Part shown: positions 42,528 through 49,210 of the stretch, one piece after another
Numbering within the stretch: the stretch's first letter is position 1
How the letters are laid out: each line of letters starts with the position of its first letter
NCBI RefSeq assembly: GCF_029109325.1
Contig: NZ_JAQKQJ010000015.1
Span: 402,133 to 466,132, forward strand
From: Nodosilinea sp. PGN35
GTDB taxonomy: Bacteria; Cyanobacteriota; Cyanobacteriia; Phormidesmidales; Phormidesmidaceae
Direction: 5' to 3'
Length of the DNA stretch: 64,000 bases
Notes under the pieces: model-generated
What the model was told of the DNA's origin: nothing
Databases searched by the model: none
Seen by the model: the letters and a program-made list of their open reading frames with translations, nothing else
Translations under genes and position numbers: made by a program

Positions 42528-42992
42528 TTATGACCTTACAGGCTGAATTTGACGCCTGGTAAACCAAATGGTGAGCGGAGGCACTAGAAACCACATTGAC
42601 AATGGCACTAACCCAGTGCCTAAAATCGGAATTGTTGGCATGGACTCGGCATAAGTCCACCGATTGAGGGGGCCAGTAGCCAAGGCTTCGATAACAACGG
42701 TGATTACCACTCCTACAAGGATAAAAACACCCATTCGGCTACGGTTTGGGTAACGTAACCATTGACGAGACTTCGATAGAGCTGCAACGGCCCAAAATGC
42801 AATCAATATAATTACGACATCTCCGACTGTAGCGAGGGTGCAATTTCTGACTATATCGAAGTGGGAGTATCCAGCCGGAATTTGGTAAAACCACATTTGC
42901 TGAATTTCCCAAAAGAAAGACAGCAAAAACGAAAATATAACTATGTTGAACTCAGGCAAATTTAGCCAATTCAAGGGACTATGGCGGTTCAT
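42528..42992 (-). CDS. Hypothetical four-helix membrane protein
   Basis: A 154-residue protein with four hydrophobic segments (about residues 15-35, 50-70, 88-105, 125-145). Notable polar or aromatic residues occur inside or near the segments: FFWEIQQMWFYQIP, NCTLATVGDVVII and NRWTYAESMPTIPILG. I do not know the family. It lies between the ACR3-like permease and the MerR regulator on the same strand; a role in metal handling is only suggested by position. Confidence 0.6.
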   Translation of the reverse strand: MNRHSPLNWLNLPEFNIVIFSFLLSFFWEIQQMWFYQIPAGYSHFDIVRNCTLATVGDVVIILIAFWAVAALSKSRQWLRYPNRSRMGVFILVGVVITVVIEALATGPLNRWTYAESMPTIPILGTGLVPLSMWFLVPPLTIWFTRRQIQPVRS

Positions 42993-43038
42993 GGTGTTAG
43001 CCGCATTCAGAATAAATCAGACCTATTTTGACAGTTTT

Positions 43039-43479
43039 TCAAATAGCCTCTAAACGATTCAGGGTTAGTCTTACTTCTTCAATAAGACTGCAAACCTTAA
43101 CGTCGGATGGATTATCTAGGGGGCGGGCGGCCCAACTCGTGCGGTAGGTTTCTAGCATGGTTTTACGGGCAGTAGCCTGCTGAATTTCCTGCTCCAGGGC
43201 TGCAATTTTGCAGTCGATTAGCGTTTTAACCAGGGTGCAGACCGGCTCCCCTTGCTTGCGCACATCAAACACCTGCTGAATTTCGGCCAGGGAAAACTGT
43301 AATGTCTGGGCCTGCTTAATGAATAGCAGACGAGTAACGGCTTCGTCATCATAATAGCGATAGCCATTCTCAGCCTTGCTCATCGGCTCTAGTAGGTGCA
43401 GCGACTCGTAGTAGCGGATGGTGGCTACCGTCACGTGGGCCTGTTTGGCCAGCTCGCCTATTTTGAGGAGTTTCTTCAT
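43039..43479 (-). CDS. MerR family metal-responsive regulator
   Basis: A 146-residue MerR protein: DNA-binding KIGELAKQAHVTVATIRYYESLHLLEP at residues 6-32, a wing with GYRYYDDEAV, and a dimer helix to residue 115. Metal-type Cys are at GEPVCTLVKTLIDCKI (residues 78 and 88 region) and in the C-terminal KVCSLIEE. This Cys pattern fits sensors of divalent or soft metals (ZntR/CadR/PbrR group); the exact metal is open. A divergent promoter with a MerR-type 22-base dyad lies about 90 bases upstream and drives the small Cys peptide gene. Confidence 0.85.
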   Translation of the reverse strand: MKKLLKIGELAKQAHVTVATIRYYESLHLLEPMSKAENGYRYYDDEAVTRLLFIKQAQTLQFSLAEIQQVFDVRKQGEPVCTLVKTLIDCKIAALEQEIQQATARKTMLETYRTSWAARPLDNPSDVKVCSLIEEVRLTLNRLEAI

Positions 43480-43567
43480 TGTCTGAGTAGGCCATCCTTC
43501 TAAAAAAAGACCGATTGGGGATGCGCAACCATCGTCGCTAGAGCTAGCTTAGTGCAAATTTGGGGGG

Positions 43568-43599
43568 GTGACTCTCAAGCCAACCTCAGGGTTTACCTT
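43568..43599 (+). promoter_or_regulatory. MerR-type promoter with 20-base spacer
   Basis: A -35-like GTGACT (43568-43573) and a -10-like TACCTT (43594-43599) are separated by 20 bases, too long for an ordinary promoter but typical for MerR-activated ones. The 22-base interval 43571-43592 has imperfect dyad halves ACTCTCAAG and CCTCAGGGT. The architecture is the same as at 46732-46763. Confidence 0.6.
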
Positions 43600-43659
43600 A
43601 TGGAAAGTCTCGTCTAGAGGCTGTTTGGTTCACCATCCTTATCAAAGAGGTCACTTCCA

Positions 43660-43800
43660 ATGCTCAAAGCTTTTCAGATCAAGAAGCTCTCCTTGGCAGC
43701 TGTTTCTGCCCTTGTTCTGACCACTGCCGTGGCTGGCGTTGCCGCTGCCGCCCCCTGCCTGTTCCCCACCCCTGATTGCCCCCCCTCTAACTGCGACTAA
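43660..43800 (+). CDS. Small secreted Cys-containing peptide
   Basis: A 46-residue frame. Residues 1-30 form a Sec signal peptide (basic start LKAFQIKKLSLAAV, cleavage after VAAAA), leaving a mature peptide of about 16 residues (PCLFPTPDCPPSNCD) with three Cys, four or five Pro and acidic residues. It is divergent from the MerR gene and lies 60 bases after the MerR-type promoter, so it is probably induced by the metal that MerR senses. No known family comes to mind; metal scavenging in the periplasm is a hypothesis. Confidence 0.6.
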   Translation: MLKAFQIKKLSLAAVSALVLTTAVAGVAAAAPCLFPTPDCPPSNCD

Positions 43801-43886
43801 GCTGGGGCGCGACAAATCTGTTTAAGAGAACGGACTCACCCCTCTAGACGCAACCTAGCCCACATCAGGTCTAATACGCTCATAGC

Positions 43887-43916
43887 GCTCAAACCAGGTG
43901 ATGGCTAGGTTGTCTG
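43887..43916. repeat. Duplicated fragment of the ACR3-like gene start
   Basis: GCTCAAACCAGGT-G-ATGG... matches 42211-42240, the first codons and leader of the ACR3-like gene, at about 26 of 30 positions. It sits just after the end of the ZIP gene, where no such gene follows. Confidence 0.55.
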
Positions 43917-43917
43917 G

Positions 43918-45075
43918 CTAAAATTTCACCAGCAGCGCTGTGCTGTACATCACGAGTAGCCCGGTCGTAAAGCCAGCTAAACTCAGCCCCGCCAAGCCGG
44001 AGAGCCTTGACAGGTGCAGTTGCCGCTGTAGGTAGGTGCCGAGTTCTATAATCACCTGCAAAATTGCCCCTGCACCAATGCCCAAGAATAAGGCCGCCCA
44101 GTGGGGAGAAAAAGCGAAAGCCCCCACCCATAGCCCTATCACTGCGGGGAGTCCAGCCAGGGCGGCCAGCGCCACACAGGTTTGCCAGCGCAGTTTTTGC
44201 TTACGCAGCAGCGGTGCGACAATGCCCAGCCCTTCGGTCAAGTTGTGAAGGGTAAAGCCAATCACCAGAAATGAGCCCAAGGCAATTTCCCCCAGGGCAA
44301 AGGCGGTGCCGATCGCCAGCCCTTCGCCCAGATTGTGCAGGCCAATACCCAAAGCCATATAGGTAGAGAGCGCAGTGCCTTCGGGCGGTTTGCCCTGGCG
44401 TCGGCCCACGGCAAATAGGGCCAGACACGCCACTGTAGCTGCAAACCAGACCAAGGCCTGGCCTTGAAACGCAGCTGCTGCCTTTCCAGCTAGCTCCAAC
44501 CCTTCCTGCAAGGTGTCTACCAGCAAAAAGGCCAGCATGCCTAAGGTCAGCGTTAAAACAAAGGTCAGTCCCCGCTGGCCCAGCACCTTTAAATAGGGGT
44601 AGCACAACATGCCTAACCCCACCGGCACCAGCCCCACATAGAGCCCCAGCCAGCCGTAGCCCAGCAGCGTTGCCAGAGACAGAGCGGGTGTAGGTAGAGC
44701 AACGTCAATGGGGTGGGCAACGACAACACCCGTGTTGGTCAAGAACTGAACGTGATGCGCTTCGCCCTCTACCCAGGGGTATGGAATTTGAACCGTCGCC
44801 GTCGCCAGCCGTCGGATGGGGTCAGGGGGTTGCTGGGTAAACGCCCAATAGGCACCATCCACCTGAACCTGGGCAATGGTCATGGGAGCTGAACCCTCTG
44901 CCCGCACCTTGAGGGTGATGCCCTGATCATTTAGCACGGTACGCTCCACAATCAGGGACTCCAGCGGCGGTGCATTTAAGTTGAGCAACCGAGCCGGGCT
45001 CAGGGTCAGCAGCAGGGCAGCCAGCCCGGCCAACAGGAGGGGCGGCAACACCCAGCGCCAGGGCAAAGCCTTCAT
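43918..45075 (-). CDS. ZIP family transporter with N-terminal periplasmic domain
   Basis: A 385-residue protein. Residues 1-30 anchor it; residues 35-125 form a beta-rich domain (LESLIVERTVLNDQGITLKV, then VDGAYWAFTQQ), followed by eight ZIP segments. Metal-site motifs are GIGLHNLGEGLAIG near residue 247 and GFTLHNLTEGLGI near 278, the complete HNxxEG pairs. An N-terminal domain of this kind is unusual for bacterial ZIPs. The start overlaps the stop of the multicopper oxidase gene (ATGA), so the two proteins are made together. Confidence 0.87.
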   Translation of the reverse strand: MKALPWRWVLPPLLLAGLAALLLTLSPARLLNLNAPPLESLIVERTVLNDQGITLKVRAEGSAPMTIAQVQVDGAYWAFTQQPPDPIRRLATATVQIPYPWVEGEAHHVQFLTNTGVVVAHPIDVALPTPALSLATLLGYGWLGLYVGLVPVGLGMLCYPYLKVLGQRGLTFVLTLTLGMLAFLLVDTLQEGLELAGKAAAAFQGQALVWFAATVACLALFAVGRRQGKPPEGTALSTYMALGIGLHNLGEGLAIGTAFALGEIALGSFLVIGFTLHNLTEGLGIVAPLLRKQKLRWQTCVALAALAGLPAVIGLWVGAFAFSPHWAALFLGIGAGAILQVIIELGTYLQRQLHLSRLSGLAGLSLAGFTTGLLVMYSTALLVKF

Positions 45076-46139
45076 GCCACCACCTCAAAAGCACTCATCC
45101 AGCCCAGTTCGGCAAATTCAGCCTGATGGGCGTGGAACATATAGAGCCCTGGCTCAAAGTCAGCAAAGGAGCATTCGATGATGCCCCGCTGCCCCTGGCA
45201 GAGCATCACCGTATCGACAGTACGGGAAGTCGGCGTCAGCGTCGTCCCATGGTCGTAGTAATTGAAGAAATTGGCGTGCAGGTGAAAGGAGTTGATCGGG
45301 TCAAACTCGGTTACGTTAATCAAATAGACACGCACTGGGCGATCGCGCTCAATGCGAATCGGCTGCTTCATGTAGGCATGGGAAATGGAGTTAACCGCGT
45401 AGACTTCGTTCTCCTCGTCAAAGTTGGTATCAAAAGCATTCATCACCATCAACAACTCCTGCCAGCGCTGGTTTTCTGAAGAACCCAGCAGGCGCGATCG
45501 GGCAACATCTACTTGGTCAGGGTGCCGCTGTGGGTCAGGATCAACAATGAACGCTCCGTAGAGCCCTTTGTGGAGATGGCGCTTAAACGGCACAGAATGA
45601 CAGTGGTAGAGGTGGCAGCCAAAGGGTTTTGCATCAAACTCGTAGGTCACCGTTTGCCCCGGCGCAGCTTCCATCACCCCTGGAATGCCATCCTGCCTGG
45701 CTCCATGAATACCGTGAAAGTGCAGGGTGTGTGGGTGCGTACCCTGATTGGTAAAGCGAATGCGAATGCGATCGCCCTCCGTGACCCGAATGGTTGGCCC
45801 CGGCACCTGGCCGTTGTACGTCCAGGCGGGGTAAAACACCCCCGGAGCCACCTCAATCTCTCGCTCAACGGCGGCGATATCGTACTCTCGCAGGCGCTGC
45901 CCAGTAGGCAGCATTGAGACACGTCCTCCATTCCACTGGCTCAGCAGTACGTGAGGGTCAAAGCCATTTCTAAGGTGATCAACCTCGCCTAGCGTAGTCA
46001 TGCCCTGGTGATGAAGATCCGGAGCAGTCGGGGCACGCTCCTGAGCCAACGCCGGTTGGTTAAACCGGCTACTCAGCCAGGTGCCAGCCCCCAGAAGCCC
46101 GGCTCCAAGGAGCGATCGCCGTTGTACATGCCAATCCAT
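45072..46139 (-). CDS. Two-domain multicopper oxidase
   Basis: A 355-residue exported oxidase with a Tat-like start (VQRRSLLGAGLLGAG). Copper ligands are HPHTLHFHGIH near residue 136, CHLYHCHSVPFKRHLH near 175, NSFHLHANFF near 285 and GLYMFHAHQAEFAELGW near 330, so type 1, 2 and 3 copper sites appear complete. Two cupredoxin domains match the small-laccase/nitrite-reductase-like group; a metal- or phenol-oxidase role is likely. It is translationally coupled to a ZIP transporter and has two TTTCAT direct-repeat boxes just upstream. Confidence 0.87.
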   Translation of the reverse strand: MDWHVQRRSLLGAGLLGAGTWLSSRFNQPALAQERAPTAPDLHHQGMTTLGEVDHLRNGFDPHVLLSQWNGGRVSMLPTGQRLREYDIAAVEREIEVAPGVFYPAWTYNGQVPGPTIRVTEGDRIRIRFTNQGTHPHTLHFHGIHGARQDGIPGVMEAAPGQTVTYEFDAKPFGCHLYHCHSVPFKRHLHKGLYGAFIVDPDPQRHPDQVDVARSRLLGSSENQRWQELLMVMNAFDTNFDEENEVYAVNSISHAYMKQPIRIERDRPVRVYLINVTEFDPINSFHLHANFFNYYDHGTTLTPTSRTVDTVMLCQGQRGIIECSFADFEPGLYMFHAHQAEFAELGWMSAFEVVA

Positions 46140-46143
46140 TACT

Positions 46144-46160
46144 TTTCATAATTGTTTCAT
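46144..46160 (+). promoter_or_regulatory. CopR-like direct repeat box (a1)
   Basis: TTTCAT-AATTG-TTTCAT. It starts five bases before the start codon of the minus-strand oxidase gene. Read toward that gene it is ATGAAA-N5-ATGAAA, the opposite orientation to the other boxes, so it may act differently. Confidence 0.6.
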
Positions 46161-46189
46161 AATCAAAAGCATAGTGGATAGCGAGGCAC

Positions 46190-46206
46190 TTTCATATTTA
46201 TTTCAT
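46190..46206 (+). promoter_or_regulatory. CopR-like direct repeat box (a2)
   Basis: TTTCAT-ATTTA-TTTCAT, a second exact copy, 46 bases from the first and in the same orientation, upstream of the oxidase/ZIP operon. Confidence 0.65.
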
Positions 46207-46253
46207 AATTGAGACGCCGCAGTCGCTAAGTTAGGTCTGCGGCTAGCTTTGGG

Positions 46254-46613
46254 TCATCGGCGATGGCTTTCTACCGCATCCATCCTGGCATGGCAACCTA
46301 TACCGGCGGAGCCGCCAATTAGCGTCGTACCGAATAGCGCGACCACAATTACTGCCGCCATCGCACCGCCCTTAGCTAGCCAAGAGAAGCTGGCGGGGCG
46401 CGATGTCGCCTGAATCTGTTGTGATTGAATCTGTTGTGCTGCCTGACGAATATACTCCGGCTCAATGTTAGCCTCGGCTCCTGCCTCAACTAATTCCTCC
46501 AGAGAGTAGCTGCTTTGCTGCTCAGCCTGTAGTCGCGCTGCCAGCGCCAACACCTCTGGGGCCAAGTCTGCTGAGATTCTAAGATCTGAAGGGTTTATAT
46601 CCAAAGGATCCAC
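46254..46613 (-). CDS. Hypothetical single-pass membrane protein
   Basis: A 119-residue protein. Residues 20-70 are helical with the repeat-like ALAARLQAEQQSSYSLEELVEAGAEANIEPEYIRQAAQQI, a pattern seen in small N-terminal domains of membrane-anchored bacterial proteins. One membrane segment follows (residues 84-105, GGAMAAVIVVALFGTTLIGG). Function is unknown. It is upstream of the oxidase gene on the same strand but separated by about 115 bases and two regulatory boxes. Confidence 0.55.
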   Translation of the reverse strand: MDPLDINPSDLRISADLAPEVLALAARLQAEQQSSYSLEELVEAGAEANIEPEYIRQAAQQIQSQQIQATSRPASFSWLAKGGAMAAVIVVALFGTTLIGGSAGIGCHARMDAVESHRR

Positions 46614-46731
46614 AATAGAGGCCTCGCATCAGTTGCCGCATTAACCGCCATCTCAGGCTAAACCCTAAAGTCGTTAGAGAGTCAAGGGCGTTTGGTAAAT
46701 TGTCATACCGAATCGGAGTTTAGCCTCCCCC

Positions 46732-46763
46732 TTGACCTTGAAGCTAGGTTCAAGGTTTAGAGT
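46732..46763 (+). promoter_or_regulatory. MerR-type promoter with perfect dyad
   Basis: TTGACC (46732-46737), 20 bases, TAGAGT (46758-46763). The spacer region holds the perfect inverted repeat ACCTTGAA-N6-TTCAAGGT (46735-46756). Perfect dyads in over-long spacers are the signature of MerR-family metal-induced promoters (compare CueR and ZntR sites). It should drive the thioredoxin-fold gene and the MerR fragment behind it. Confidence 0.75.
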
Positions 46764-46787
46764 AAACACAACTTTCAAGGTAATGAA

Positions 46788-47066
46788 ATGACTCAGCGAC
46801 AAGTTGAAATCTTTGTAGCCGGGTGCCCTCGGTGCGACGAGGCTGTCAACCTGGTGCAGCAGATGAGCTGTACAGCTTGCCAGATTCAAGTGTGGGATGT
46901 ACGCAGTGAGCAAATCACGGCCATCGCTCGCCAAAAACTGGAGGACTACGGCATCCATCGGCTTCCCGCCGTGGTGGTCGATGGCGCATTGGTGGACTGT
47001 TGCCGTCAACAGCAGCCGATTTCCCGCGACGCTTTGGCGGCCGCAGGGGTTGGGCGGTCAAAATAG
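46788..47066 (+). CDS. Thioredoxin-fold protein, metal-induced
   Basis: A 92-residue protein of the glutaredoxin/thioredoxin-like fold: EIFVAGCPRCDEAV at residues 7-20 (CxxC), a second Cys pair in MSCTACQIQV near 28, cis-Pro loop HRLPAVVVDG near 57 and a late Cys pair (DCCRQQ). Six Cys in a small protein suit a thiol exchange or soft-metal binding role. The ATG at 46788 follows AAGG. The MerR-type promoter upstream and the MerR remnant six bases after its stop show it was a MerR-controlled operon. Confidence 0.75.
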   Translation: MTQRQVEIFVAGCPRCDEAVNLVQQMSCTACQIQVWDVRSEQITAIARQKLEDYGIHRLPAVVVDGALVDCCRQQQPISRDALAAAGVGRSK

Positions 47067-47072
47067 GCACAG

Positions 47073-47249
47073 ATGTTAATTCATGACCTGAGTTGCCAAG
47101 CCGAGGTGCCAGCTTCTACCATTCGCTATCACGAGCGGATAGACCTGCTCGACGCGCCTCGGCGCAGCCAATTCCAGAATCCATTGCTGATCGCAGAACC
47201 TTGCCAGGGTGATCAGACCTGTTCCATTTCACTCGCATTTCATTTTTGA
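47073..47249 (+). pseudogene. Truncated MerR family regulator gene
   Basis: A 58-codon frame beginning MLIHDLSCQAEVPASTIRYH, then ERIDLLDAP, which is a MerR helix-turn-helix (compare the usual GELA...V...TIRYYE...LL.P) with a Cys insertion. After about residue 33 the sequence is no longer MerR and it ends in TGA. The wing, dimer helix and metal site are missing. It lies six bases behind the thioredoxin-fold gene, so it is the decayed regulator of that operon. The CopR-like box at 47227-47243 lies in its tail. Confidence 0.65.
47227..47243 (+). promoter_or_regulatory. CopR-like direct repeat box (b)
   Basis: TTTCAC-TCGCA-TTTCAT, 100 bases before the copM-like start codon and in the forward orientation for it. 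Confidence 0.65.
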
Positions 47250-47342
47250 GTGTCAAGCTTAGAACTAACAGTTGTGCCGAGCGCGTCAGCGCGTTTGAAA
47301 GCTAGCAACCGCCTTTGTGATGGAAAAGAGGTTTGACATCCG

Positions 47343-48008
47343 ATGACTCTGAGACGACTATTAGCTTCGTGGATAGTAGTGGGTGGACTGGTGTCCATGC
47401 CTTTAATGGTGAGCGCTTGCAATACGTCATCCTCGGCCCCTAAAGAATCAGACTCTGCCGCTATGCCCATGGGCGATGAACCCATGGCCGACCATTCCAT
47501 GATGATGGAGCTCGGACCTAGTGACGAGGAGTTCGACTTACGGTTTATTGACGGCATGATTTTGCATCACCAGGGTGCGATCGCCATGGCTGAATCGGCT
47601 TTGCAAAACTCGCAGCGCGATGAAGTAAAGCAGTTGGCAGAGGAGATCATCGCTGCCCAGCAGGTCGAGATTGACCGTATGCAGCAGTGGCGGCAAGCGT
47701 GGTACCCAAATGCCAGCGAAGAGCCCGTCATGTATCATTCAGCCATGGGACATTCCATGGCCATGATGCCTGATATGCAGGCCACCATGATGATGAGTGG
47801 CGACTTGGGCGCTGCCGATGATGAATTTGACCTACGCTTTATCAATGGCATGATTCCCCACCATGAGGGAGCATTAGCTATGGCGCAAGATGCCCTAGAG
47901 AAAAGTAGCCGACCAGACGTTCAACAACTCGCCCAAGATATTTTATCGACCCAGCAGGTCGAAATTGATCAGATGGAACAGTGGCGAAAAGACTGGTACG
48001 GCCAGTAA
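47343..48008 (+). CDS. copM: DUF305 lipoprotein, copper-binding CopM-like
   Basis: A 221-residue periplasmic protein. A signal peptide ends in a lipobox (MVSAC, Cys 26). Then come Met/His-rich linkers (AMPMGDEPMADHSMMMEL and MYHSAMGHSMAMMPDMQ...) and two DUF305 units, each with FDLRFI.GMI.HH.GA (near residues 65 and 162) and a terminal QQVEID.M.QW. In Synechocystis a DUF305 protein, CopM, binds copper in the periplasm and is encoded with copRS. A CopR-like box lies upstream, and a terminator follows. Confidence 0.82.
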   Translation: MTLRRLLASWIVVGGLVSMPLMVSACNTSSSAPKESDSAAMPMGDEPMADHSMMMELGPSDEEFDLRFIDGMILHHQGAIAMAESALQNSQRDEVKQLAEEIIAAQQVEIDRMQQWRQAWYPNASEEPVMYHSAMGHSMAMMPDMQATMMMSGDLGAADDEFDLRFINGMIPHHEGALAMAQDALEKSSRPDVQQLAQDILSTQQVEIDQMEQWRKDWYGQ

Positions 48009-48031
48009 TTTCGTTGGCGAATAAAATTTGG

Positions 48032-48066
48032 CAGGTCTCACTCCAAGAGCTGAGGCCTGTTTTTTA
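48032..48066 (+). terminator. Rho-independent terminator after the copM-like gene
   Basis: CAGGTCTCA, ten bases, TGAGGCCTG, then a run of six T. One T-G wobble in a 9-bp stem. Confidence 0.75.
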
Positions 48067-48264
48067 TGGAATATTTTCTAGCCTTAATTTTTAGAACTCA
48101 ACAAGCAGAAGAGTCTATCGATAAGGCTGAATAATTAGATGCGGGAAACCCATCGCGACACCTTATCTAGATGCTATCTGGCCAACAATACTAAGCTTTG
48201 CCCGCAATCGCCTTAATCGCAACGACTGGGCGAGACTAAAAATATTTTCTGAATTGAGTAGAGT

Positions 48265-48281
48265 TTTCACGTTCATTTCAT
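48265..48281 (+). promoter_or_regulatory. CopR-like direct repeat box (c)
   Basis: TTTCAC-GTTCA-TTTCAT, followed 12 bases later by a -10-like TACTGT. It lies in the 370-base gap (48067-48433) between the copM-like terminator and the response-regulator gene, where nothing else is visible. The response-regulator gene should therefore be part of the regulon. Confidence 0.65.
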
Positions 48282-48433
48282 TTTTGCTTGCCATACTGTA
48301 GCGACAAACACTGAAAGACTCAGAAAGCTTAATGCTAAGGGTGTTAAGAAGAGCCTATGTTCTAGTGCCTAGAATAGGCTTTATTTTGCCCTGCTTTTTG
48401 ATGCTTTCACTTTAAAGAGTGAGGTAGGTTTAT

Positions 48434-49162
48434 ATGGCCAAACATATTCTTGTCATAGAGAATGAGTCTAGCTTGTCTCGTTTGATCGAGTCAGAGCTGA
48501 TTCAGGAGAGCTACCTAGTCAGTGTTTTTGAGGATGGCTTTACCGGCCTTGTCAACGTTCGTCAAATTGAGCCAGACGCACTAATTATTAGCTCGTCAAT
48601 TTCTGATTTAACAGCTGTTGATATATGCAGAAGGCTGAGGGCTACAGGCAACCCAGTCCCCATTCTCTATATCGATAAAGACACTACTTCTCAAAAGCAA
48701 GCTGCTGCTCTAGAAGCAGGGGCTGATGCCTATGTCACTACACCCATAAGTCTAGATCTGATTTTGGCCCATATTAAAGTTTTTTTGAGAAGAAATAATA
48801 GCGAAGATACATCGAGAATACTTGTTTTTTCTGATGTGACACTCAACCACTACAGCCGGACAGTATATCGAGGTGGTCATGAATTAACCCTGACGGCTAA
48901 GGAGTTCGATTTGCTGGCTTATTTTCTTGAGCATCCTAAGGAAGCGCTTAAAAAGTCACAGATTATTGATGCTGTTTGGAGCTATGACTGCGATCTTGGT
49001 CATGAAAGCAACGTACTTCAGTTTTATATTTGCTCTCTGAGAAAAAAGATGGAATACGGCCAAAGAGAACGGCTAATTCACACCATCCGAGGATTTGGAT
49101 ATATTCTCAAGACTGCTACTAGGGGTCGATCCAGAAATTCCTTATCTCTAGCCTTGGCCTAG
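48434..49162 (+). CDS. OmpR-family response regulator with degenerate receiver
   Basis: A 242-residue protein: receiver domain residues 4-118 and winged-helix DNA-binding domain 130-230 (ELTLTAKEFDLLAYFLEHP, then GFGYILK). The receiver has lost its chemistry: the phospho-acceptor Asp is Ser 53 (ALIISSSISDL where ...ILDLMLPD... is usual), the conserved Lys is Thr 103 (YVTTP for YLTKP), and the acidic pair reads E9-N10. It probably does not accept phosphate in the normal way. The DNA is AT-richer than its neighbours. It is followed directly by the TolC-type gene of the metal pump, so it could be a local regulator. No kinase gene is adjacent. Confidence 0.85.
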   Translation: MAKHILVIENESSLSRLIESELIQESYLVSVFEDGFTGLVNVRQIEPDALIISSSISDLTAVDICRRLRATGNPVPILYIDKDTTSQKQAAALEAGADAYVTTPISLDLILAHIKVFLRRNNSEDTSRILVFSDVTLNHYSRTVYRGGHELTLTAKEFDLLAYFLEHPKEALKKSQIIDAVWSYDCDLGHESNVLQFYICSLRKKMEYGQRERLIHTIRGFGYILKTATRGRSRNSLSLALA

Positions 49163-49210
49163 TTTGTCTGTTGATTTAATCGGTCAAGAGTACTCATTTT
49201 TTTGTTAAAT

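Noticed and set aside
46788..47066. Mercury reductase or MerP-type gene behind the MerR promoter
   Set aside because: The protein is a thioredoxin-fold with CxxC and cis-Pro loop, not an HMA domain; no merA or merT nearby.
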